A program made the translations under genes and the position numbers. From positions 1 to 33,096 of the forward strand of contig CAYVWB010000050.1 of NCBI GenBank assembly GCA_964455395.1: DNA of 33,096 bases. The letters are read 5' to 3'. The notes under the pieces were generated by a model. It did no database searches. It was not told the DNA's origin and saw only the letters and a list, made by a program, of their open reading frames with translations. Positions 1 to 5,800 of the stretch are shown one piece after another. This stretch comes from CAYVWB01 sp964455395 (lineage in GTDB: Bacteria > Desulfobacterota > Desulfovibrionia > Desulfovibrionales > Desulfovibrionaceae). Position 1 is the stretch's first letter, and each line of letters starts with the position of its first letter.

Positions 1-1
1 T

Positions 2-175
2 GCCTGGGGTCAGCCGGCTCAAGACAGCAGCTTCGTCAACGATACCTCCCGGTACGCCGGCGAAGGCGCCAATTCCGGCGGCGCCGTGAACCGCGAAAGC
101 GAGAACTCGCGCCAGGACGCCGACACGAGCAAAACCCCGACCAGTCGCGCCGGGGAGATCATCGTCCACGACTGA
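2..175 (+). CDS. C-terminal fragment of an unidentified protein (5' truncated)
   Basis: The frame is open from the window edge to a TGA at 173-175 and encodes 57 residues rich in Ser, Asn, Gly, Arg and Asp, ending in RAGEIIVHD. A strong intrinsic terminator follows 50 bases later on the same strand, which supports this being the end of a real transcribed gene. The composition (polar, no hydrophobic segment) fits the disordered tail of a larger protein. I do not recognise the family. The start lies outside the window. Confidence 0.5.
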   Translation, partial: AWGQPAQDSSFVNDTSRYAGEGANSGGAVNRESENSRQDADTSKTPTSRAGEIIVHD

Positions 176-225
176 CATGCGCCAAACGCCTCGCTCCGAC
201 TTCACGTCGCAGCGTCCATGACATC

Positions 226-264
226 ACCAAGCCGGAGGGGTTCGCCCCCCCGGCTTGGTCTTTT
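226..264 (+). terminator. Strong intrinsic terminator
   Basis: The arms ACCAAGCCGG (226-235) and CCGGCTTGGT (250-259) pair perfectly. A further AGGGG/CCCC pairing lies around the TTCG at 241-244, and the hairpin is followed by CTTTTG. It ends transcription of the gene truncated at the left edge. Confidence 0.85.
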
Positions 265-278
265 GCGGTGATAAGGCT

Positions 279-528
279 GCAGGTCGCCACGGGTCGCGGC
301 TGAAGACGACTGGGCACGGCGGCGCGGCGTTCTTTCTGATGAGGCGGATGAAGGGCCTTGGCGTCGTGGCGCGGCAGGCCGCGCCAGACGGCGTCAGGCG
401 CGGCAGGGGGCTCTGCAGGAAGCGTCTGTAGGACTCGTTGAGATGACCAGTGGTGGGCCGCGGGTGGTGTCTTTCCGGGACGGAGAAAGCCGCAGGTCGC
501 CACGGGTCACGGCTGAAGACGACTGGGC
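279..528. repeat. 37-bp direct repeat in the 176-567 spacer
   Basis: The two copies, 279-315 and 492-528, begin GCAGGTCGCCACGGGTC and differ at a single base (G296 versus A509). They are 213 bp apart. The remaining spacer (176-567, about 390 bases) shows no convincing gene: it is GC-rich and open in several frames, but has no ribosome binding site and no recognisable protein. Confidence 0.7.
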
Positions 529-567
529 GCGAGGACGCCAAGTCGGGTCTGGTCGTTTGAGGCCGTG

Positions 568-1467
568 TCAGGGCGTCGTGGCGTCGTGTGCGTCCTGCGG
601 GGGGGAGGGCGACGTCGGTTCGCTTGCCGATTCGACCATGATCAAGCGGAAACCCACCGTGCAATCGATGAACCCGCCGATGGCTTTCTCGCGCGCGCCG
701 CAGCGCACCTCCGTCGGGGCGTCGCGGTAGTCGCCGCCTTTGCGAACGCGCAAGGACCTGCTGGTCTCCGGCGGCGGCGTCTCGCCCGGGAGAGCGTAAC
801 GCGTGGCGGTCCACTCCTCCACATTGCCGTGCATGTCGTACAAGCCGAAGGCGTTCGGCTCGTGGGCGCCGACAGGGGCCATGCCACGGAGAGGTTCGCC
901 GTCAGGGCCGGGCTTGGCCAAGGGGTTGGGGAACCTGCCGATGGCGGGCAAGGCCTCCACGCCGGACTGGTAGGGAGCCTCGCCGCCGGCGCGGCAGGCG
1001 TACTCCCACTCCGCTTCGGTAGGCAAGCGAAAACGCCGCGCGCCGCCATGGATGTTGTTCAACTCCCGCGCGAACGCCAGCGCGTCGAACCAGGATACGC
1101 CGGAGACCGGCAGCCGGTCGTCTTCCACGCGGCAGAACGGCGCTTTCGTCATCAGGGTCGCCCAGGCTGCGCGGCTGGTCTCGCGTGTCGCCATCCAGAA
1201 ATCATCCACGCACGCCTCCAGCCGGGGCAACTCGTCCGCATAGGTCTTGTTGAAATGGAACTCCGGGAACTTGCGCAACTGCGGCTCCGCTGCAGGCGTC
1301 ATGCCCATGGTGAAGCAGCCCCCCGAGATTTTTATGAATTCCAAGCCTGTGGCGGGCTCCCGCCAAGTCGGCGCGGCAGAAGACTCCGCTTTGGCGTGGG
1401 GCGTCGGCGTGAAGCCCAGCACGAGGGCCATCCCCAGGATCAGGAGCAAGAAGGAATGCAGCGTCAT
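568..1467 (-). CDS. Secreted SUMF1/formylglycine-generating-enzyme-fold protein
   Basis: This 299-residue protein has an N-terminal signal peptide (hydrophobic LLLILGMALVLGF, cleavage near AKA-E at about residue 26), so it is probably periplasmic. The rest is one FGE-sulfatase (SUMF1) domain. It shows FIKISGGCFTMG, the motif SWFDALAFARELN, FRLPTEAEWEYACRAG, GLYDMHGNVEEWTATRY, RVRKGGDYRD and the terminal VGFRL. True formylglycine-generating enzymes carry two catalytic cysteines in the segment after RVxxGGS. Here that segment reads GGDYRDAPTEVRCGAR and lacks them, so sulfatase activation is unlikely and a structural or other SUMF1-family role is more probable. The start is chosen because it begins the signal peptide. 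No Shine-Dalgarno precedes it, and a promoter lies directly upstream. It is divergent from the gene at 1606. Confidence 0.85.
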   Translation of the reverse strand: MTLHSFLLLILGMALVLGFTPTPHAKAESSAAPTWREPATGLEFIKISGGCFTMGMTPAAEPQLRKFPEFHFNKTYADELPRLEACVDDFWMATRETSRAAWATLMTKAPFCRVEDDRLPVSGVSWFDALAFARELNNIHGGARRFRLPTEAEWEYACRAGGEAPYQSGVEALPAIGRFPNPLAKPGPDGEPLRGMAPVGAHEPNAFGLYDMHGNVEEWTATRYALPGETPPPETSRSLRVRKGGDYRDAPTEVRCGAREKAIGGFIDCTVGFRLIMVESASEPTSPSPPQDAHDATTP

Positions 1468-1473
1468 GGCGGG

Positions 1474-1503
1474 AGTATACAGTGTCTGCAGGAGAACTGG
1501 CAA
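1474..1503 (-). promoter_or_regulatory. Putative sigma70 promoter giving a leaderless mRNA
   Basis: On the minus strand TTGCCA (1503-1498), an 18-base spacer and TATACT (1479-1474) lie only 6 bases from the ATG at 1467. Transcription would start at or next to the start codon, which fits the absence of a Shine-Dalgarno. Confidence 0.4.
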
Positions 1504-1605
1504 CCCTTCGCCGGACGCGACGCCATGCGCGCATTGTCCTCCCAGCGGAGATAGCGTACAACCATTTCCAAGACGCCGCAGAACACTCAGCAGTGAGGAT
1601 TCAGC

Positions 1606-2376
1606 ATGTTCATGTGGATTCCGGATGACAGGCGCGTGCATGCAGCCGCCATGCTGCTTCTTTCGGGAACCTTCATTCTCGCCGTGCTTTTCGCCGCCAC
1701 GCCCGCCATCGTCTCTGCAGTGGAGCAGAACGCCATCGGGTACGAAGGCTTTCACTTCGATGAAGGTGACCTCGTCGGGTATTTCATCAATCGTACGGAC
1801 AGCCCCCTGCAAGGCGTCGCAGTGTCCATCTTCGCCATGGACGCCCAGAGCGAACAGCCCATCTGGATGCGACGCGTCGAGCTTGGCGACATGCAGCCTC
1901 AGGAGAAGGTGGAGATCGCCGTCCACTACGGGCGATCCCGACAGCGGCCCGACCGCTTCGAATTCGATTTCACCTCCGCGGAAGATGTGCTCGCCGGAGA
2001 ACACGGCGAAGATGCGCGACGGGTCGCCGTTCGCGACGGCCAGGGCGTCGTGCTCACCTCGCCCTTCGCCGCCCCGGCCGGGAACCTGCTGTTCCTCTAC
2101 AGGTACGAACCGAACAGCGATGGCGCATTCGTCATCCGCGTCATGGATTCGGAAACGGGCGATGTCGACACCCTGGTGGAAATCGACGCCACAGCCGGGC
2201 GGCTCGTCCAAGGCTCCTACGAGGCCTCCATCAGCCAGGACCGCATGCTCAGCCTCGATATCGCTGCAGACGGCCCCTGGCGCATCCGCGTGGTGCAACC
2301 CCCGGACAATGCGGCTCCGCAACGCGGCATCCGTATCGAGGAAGGGGATGACGGCGCATTGGTGATCACGCAGTGA
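1606..2376 (+). CDS. Hypothetical exported protein
   Basis: This 256-residue protein has a basic start, a hydrophobic stretch at about residues 13-36 (AAAMLLLSGTFILAVLFAA) and a possible signal-peptidase site near VSA-VEQ, so it is either secreted or anchored by its N-terminus. The mature part is acidic and looks beta-rich, with repeated amphipathic strands (EGFHFDEGDLVGYFINR, EKVEIAVHYGR, FEFDF, WRIRVVQPP) suggesting an immunoglobulin-like or jelly-roll fold. No catalytic motif is visible and I do not recognise the family. GAGG about 9 bases upstream of the ATG supports the start. The last codons overlap the GTG start of the next gene (GTGA at 2373-2376), so the two are translationally coupled and probably work together in the envelope. 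Confidence 0.75.
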   Translation: MFMWIPDDRRVHAAAMLLLSGTFILAVLFAATPAIVSAVEQNAIGYEGFHFDEGDLVGYFINRTDSPLQGVAVSIFAMDAQSEQPIWMRRVELGDMQPQEKVEIAVHYGRSRQRPDRFEFDFTSAEDVLAGEHGEDARRVAVRDGQGVVLTSPFAAPAGNLLFLYRYEPNSDGAFVIRVMDSETGDVDTLVEIDATAGRLVQGSYEASISQDRMLSLDIAADGPWRIRVVQPPDNAAPQRGIRIEEGDDGALVITQ

Positions 2377-4979
2377 CCTTCCCGGCGCTCCTCCGCCTCG
2401 CGCTTGTGTGGCTGCTCTTGCAGGCTGCCGGGTCTCCAGCCATCGCGCAGGAGGCGGTGGGCGCCGGCGCCGCCTCGATCGATGAAGCGAATCTCGCCAC
2501 GGCCGAGACGAACGCCACGGGCGCGCCTCCCGGCAAACCGACGTTTCCGGACGCCACGAAAGCCCCCGGTTTCGCGCCGGCGGTCACTCCTCGAACCGAG
2601 TCCAGTGCGGGCGACGCCGTCGTCCTGCAGCAAGGCCTCTTCGAGATGGACCACAGCGCCGCCCGCAAGGACGTTGCAGGCGACTGCCCCCCTCTGCGGT
2701 TGAGCCATGTGGAAACCACGGACACCGTCGAAGCCACCATGCTCAACCGCTTCGGCTACACCTTCCGCGCGCCGCCGGGCAGGGTGGAGGTCCGCATCGT
2801 TCACCCTCCCTTCACGGGGGCGGAAGCAGCCGACCGCCACGGCGTCGCCCAATGGGAAGCCGCCATTTGCGCGGACCGCCCGGCCTTCGCGGGCTGGGCG
2901 TTCACCAAGGCGGAAGAGCTGGTTCCCGGCGAGTGGCGGGTCGAGGTGGCGCGAGCTGGTGAAACCCTGCTCTCCAGAACATTCCAAGTGGTTGAAGCCG
3001 AAGCCATCCCCGCGTTGCAGCTCGGGTACTCCCTCGCAACCAGAGACGCCGTCGCCCTCCGGGAGGAAGCCCTGCCCGCGGAGGCGGTGCGGGCGTTGCT
3101 GGAGGCCCTGGGGGCGCCGGCTGGAGTGGAGAAGACGCTCCAACCGAATGCCGAAGCCGCCCACGCGGCGCGCACAGCCTGTCGCCGTCGCGGCCTTTCC
3201 GCCGAGACAACCGTGCAGACTTCGCCTTCCGGAGACGTGCATGTGACGCGCTGCGTCGACTACGCACAATCATGGACACAGACTCCGGCCGATGCCGGAC
3301 CGCCTCCGGACCAGCCTGATGCGGCGCTGGACGTCATCGACACGCCCGACCAGACGCCACCCGCGCAGGCGGAAACCGCTAAACCAACAGCTTCCGCAAC
3401 GCCAACATCTTCCGCGACATGGGGCGTGCTCTACGCCGTGTTCGAACGACCCAAGGATGCGCGCCGATACGCCAACCGACTCACGGGGGTGCTGCGCGCC
3501 GCCCTCACGGGGGACCGGACAGCGCCTCACGACAAGAAGACCGACTCCGGCGCGCCTGCCGAGACTGTATCCACCGAAACCGTGACCGCGGCGGCGCACG
3601 ACGACGGGTCCACGGGCGAGGTCGCCTCACCGGCTGGCCAGCCGGAATCTTCCCCATCAACAGCAGCCGGGACAGCGACTGAAGCAACGGCCGGGGCCGC
3701 GGATGGCGCAATCACCGAGGCGAATGACGGCACGACCGCGGCGGCGCACGACGGGCTCTACCCCCCGCGCGAGGGCGGCGCCGACACGACGGCGACAGCG
3801 AATGCTTCTGCGACGGCGAGTGCGACCGGGCATGCGACCGGGCATGCGACCGACTCCGGCGCGCCATCGGCGTTGGCTGTTCCCACAAGCGACCCTGCAG
3901 CAGGCGATGGCCTCGGCCTGCTTGCTCCGCACGTCCGCCAGTTCACGTATGAGGGCATACCTTTCCTGGGCGTCTTTTCGGGCGCCTTCCCTTCGGCGGC
4001 GGCGGCGCGTGAGGCTTTGGCGACAGTCGCTTCGCCAGGAATGCTCGATGCGGCGGACGCTTTGGTGACGCCTCTGGAGCCGTTCAAACGTCTCGCCTTG
4101 GCTGGCATGGAAGCGAACGCCGCGGCCCAGGCGCTGCTCAACGCACGGGTCGAAGGCCTTTCCGACTCCCTCGGCGCGGAAGCTCTGGCCGAGCTCAAAC
4201 CCATGCAACGCCCCGGCGCAGCGTCCGGGGAAAGGGGCCTTGCTCAGGGTCAGCAGGACGAGACCGAAAACGAGGCCGCCGAGGGCGAGGAGGATGTCGC
4301 CTCCCGGATGACGGACGCAGCGACGCAGACACCCAGCGTCCTTGACGAATTGCTATCGCCCGCCCCGCCCAGCCCGGTGGAGCGGTGGAAGGACTCGCCC
4401 CGGGTGGCGGCGCCAGCCCGAAGCGGAGTGCATCTTGTTGTCGATGTCGAAACAGGCCCGCGTGCGGCAGAGCGCCAAGCCCAGCGCTTGGCGGCGAACC
4501 TCTCCGAGGCCGGCGTCAACGCCACGCTTGCGGTGCGGAAGCTGCCGGAAGGAGCATGGGCCGTGCGTGTGGAACATCTGCAGGATGCGCGCACTGCGCA
4601 AGCCCTTGGCGAGCGGGTGGACGCCGCCTTGGGCGTCGCCGAAGGGGCGGAGGGATCCGCCATGGTGGTGAAGGCTCACGACGCGTCGGGGGCGCGCGAA
4701 GCCTCGGAGCGTGGGATGCGCTATACCGTGCAGGCGGCTGCGACGCGGGTGCGCGCCGAGGCCGAACGCTACGCCGCGTCCCTGGAGGAGCATGGCCTGG
4801 AGGCGCGGGTGGAGGAAGAGGAGGGGCCCTTCGGTGGTTCGTTCGCGGTGCGGGTGGGCCGTCACGAGACGCTGCGCGGGGCTTGGGAGGCGGCGCTCGC
4901 GATCAAGCGGGATCTGGGTCTGGCGGCGTTGGTCGTGGCGGAGTGGTCCGCGGGGGATGCGGCTGCGCGGAAACGCTGA
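2373..4979 (+). CDS. Large exported protein with several SPOR-like units and a low-complexity linker
   Basis: This 868-residue protein starts at a GTG overlapping the preceding stop. Residues 1-25 are a signal peptide (LLRLALVWLLLQAAGSPAIAQ, cut after AIA or AQ). SPOR domains bind denuded peptidoglycan glycans. SPOR-like sequence appears at about residues 684-750 (VHLVVDVETGPRAAERQAQ, then WAVRVEHLQDARTAQALG) and 781-855 (MRYTVQAAATRVRAEAERY, then FAVRVGRHETLRGAWEAA). A third unit looks split: its first half is at about 349-375 (TWGVLYAVFERPKDARRYAN) and its second at about 523-550 (IPFLGVFSGAFPSAAAAREA), separated by about 150 residues of Ala/Thr/Gly/Asp-rich sequence with internal repeats. 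Residues 90-215 form another conserved-looking domain I cannot name. A likely role is cell-wall binding at the septum or envelope. The SPOR assignment is by pattern only. Confidence 0.75.
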   Translation: MTFPALLRLALVWLLLQAAGSPAIAQEAVGAGAASIDEANLATAETNATGAPPGKPTFPDATKAPGFAPAVTPRTESSAGDAVVLQQGLFEMDHSAARKDVAGDCPPLRLSHVETTDTVEATMLNRFGYTFRAPPGRVEVRIVHPPFTGAEAADRHGVAQWEAAICADRPAFAGWAFTKAEELVPGEWRVEVARAGETLLSRTFQVVEAEAIPALQLGYSLATRDAVALREEALPAEAVRALLEALGAPAGVEKTLQPNAEAAHAARTACRRRGLSAETTVQTSPSGDVHVTRCVDYAQSWTQTPADAGPPPDQPDAALDVIDTPDQTPPAQAETAKPTASATPTSSATWGVLYAVFERPKDARRYANRLTGVLRAALTGDRTAPHDKKTDSGAPAETVSTETVTAAAHDDGSTGEVASPAGQPESSPSTAAGTATEATAGAADGAITEANDGTTAAAHDGLYPPREGGADTTATANASATASATGHATGHATDSGAPSALAVPTSDPAAGDGLGLLAPHVRQFTYEGIPFLGVFSGAFPSAAAAREALATVASPGMLDAADALVTPLEPFKRLALAGMEANAAAQALLNARVEGLSDSLGAEALAELKPMQRPGAASGERGLAQGQQDETENEAAEGEEDVASRMTDAATQTPSVLDELLSPAPPSPVERWKDSPRVAAPARSGVHLVVDVETGPRAAERQAQRLAANLSEAGVNATLAVRKLPEGAWAVRVEHLQDARTAQALGERVDAALGVAEGAEGSAMVVKAHDASGAREASERGMRYTVQAAATRVRAEAERYAASLEEHGLEARVEEEEGPFGGSFAVRVGRHETLRGAWEAALAIKRDLGLAALVVAEWSAGDAAARKR
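3822..3853 (+). repeat. 12-bp tandem repeat inside the SPOR-protein linker
   Basis: The unit GCGACCGGGCAT is repeated in tandem and encodes ATGHATGHAT in the low-complexity linker. Shared segments ACCGACTCCGGCGCGCC (near 3540 and 3848) and GACCGCGGCGGCGCACGACG (near 3583 and 3738) show that the linker grew by repeated local duplication. Confidence 0.6.
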
Positions 4980-4991
4980 CTCGTCGCAGGG

Positions 4992-5022
4992 GGGGTGAAC
5001 GCCGACGCGGGCCGCTCACCCC
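4992..5022. terminator. Weak dyad between convergent genes
   Basis: GGGGTGA (4992-4998) can pair with TCACCCC (5016-5022) across a GC-rich loop, between the SPOR-protein stop and the receiver-protein stop, overlapping the latter. Neither strand has a T-run, so a terminator role is only suggested by position. Confidence 0.25.
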
Positions 5023-5387
5023 TTGAGGAGCGTGGCGAGGGTTTCCAGAAACGCGTCTATGTCCAGTGGCTTGTGGCAGGTGATATCCGCGCCGAACATG
5101 GAGGCCAATTCCAGGTTGCACCCGGGCTTGAGGCCTGGCTGCCCCCCGGAGATGGCCACGATCTTCAGGGAGGGGTGCTGCTTGCGCACTTCCTTGATGA
5201 GCTGGAGCCCCTCCTTGCCGGGCATGTGGATGTCGGTCACCACGACATCGAAGGCGTGTTCGGCCAGCGCGTCGATGGCCTGGTCGCCATCGGCGGCTGC
5301 GACGCACTCGTAGCCTTCCAGCCGGAGCGTCTCCGAGAGCATCTCCCGGATGGGGGTCTCATCGTCCACGACGAGGATACGGGGCAT
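5016..5387 (-). CDS. Stand-alone response-regulator receiver protein
   Basis: The 123 residues form a complete CheY-like receiver domain with no output domain. The acidic pocket is D8-D9-E10, the phospho-acceptor is D52 (VVTDIHMPG), the switch serine is S80 (AISGG) and the invariant lysine is K106 (CHKPLD). AAGGAGA nine bases before the ATG decides this start over an upstream in-frame codon. It lies 38 bases downstream of another receiver gene and a hybrid kinase on the same strand, so it is likely the last gene of a phosphorelay operon. It may act as a phosphate sink or through protein-protein contact. Confidence 0.9.
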   Translation of the reverse strand: MPRILVVDDETPIREMLSETLRLEGYECVAAADGDQAIDALAEHAFDVVVTDIHMPGKEGLQLIKEVRKQHPSLKIVAISGGQPGLKPGCNLELASMFGADITCHKPLDIDAFLETLATLLKG

Positions 5388-5425
5388 GGGGTCGTCTCCT
5401 TGCCGAGCATGGCGAAGCGGTGTGG

Positions 5426-5800
5426 TCATTTCTTGGGGGCGAATTCTTCCACGGCGTTCAGCAGTTTGCTCACGTCCACAGGCTTGCCGAACGTCCGCAC
5501 GGCTCCCAAGGCGTCTGCCGTGCCCAGCAGGTAGTCGCCGCCGATGTTGGCGCTGCCGCCGGAGATGGCGATGATCTTAACTTCCGGAAACTCGCGCCGC
5601 AGGGCGTGGATGGTCTCCACGCCGTCTTGTTCGGGCATGATGATGTCCGTGATGACGAGATCCGGCGGGTTGGCGCGGTAGGCTTCCACGGCCTGCTTGC
5701 CGTTTGCGGCCTCCTCCACCTCGTAGCCTTCTTGGGTGAGGGTTTCCAGAAGCATGTTGCGCACTTGCACGTCGTCTTCCACGAGCAGCACTCTAGGCAT
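5426..5800 (-). CDS. Stand-alone response-regulator receiver protein
   Basis: This is a 124-residue CheY-like receiver. It shows the acidic pocket E8-D9-D10, the phospho-acceptor Asp in LVITDIIMPEQDG, the switch serine in IIAISGG, and the invariant lysine in TFGKPVD. AAAGGAGA five bases before the ATG supports the start. Its ATG overlaps the stop of the hybrid kinase (ATGCCTAG), implying translational coupling, so the kinase is its probable phosphodonor. It is about 45% similar by eye to the next receiver gene, and the pair probably arose by duplication. No DNA-binding domain is present. Confidence 0.9.
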   Translation of the reverse strand: MPRVLLVEDDVQVRNMLLETLTQEGYEVEEAANGKQAVEAYRANPPDLVITDIIMPEQDGVETIHALRREFPEVKIIAISGGSANIGGDYLLGTADALGAVRTFGKPVDVSKLLNAVEEFAPKK

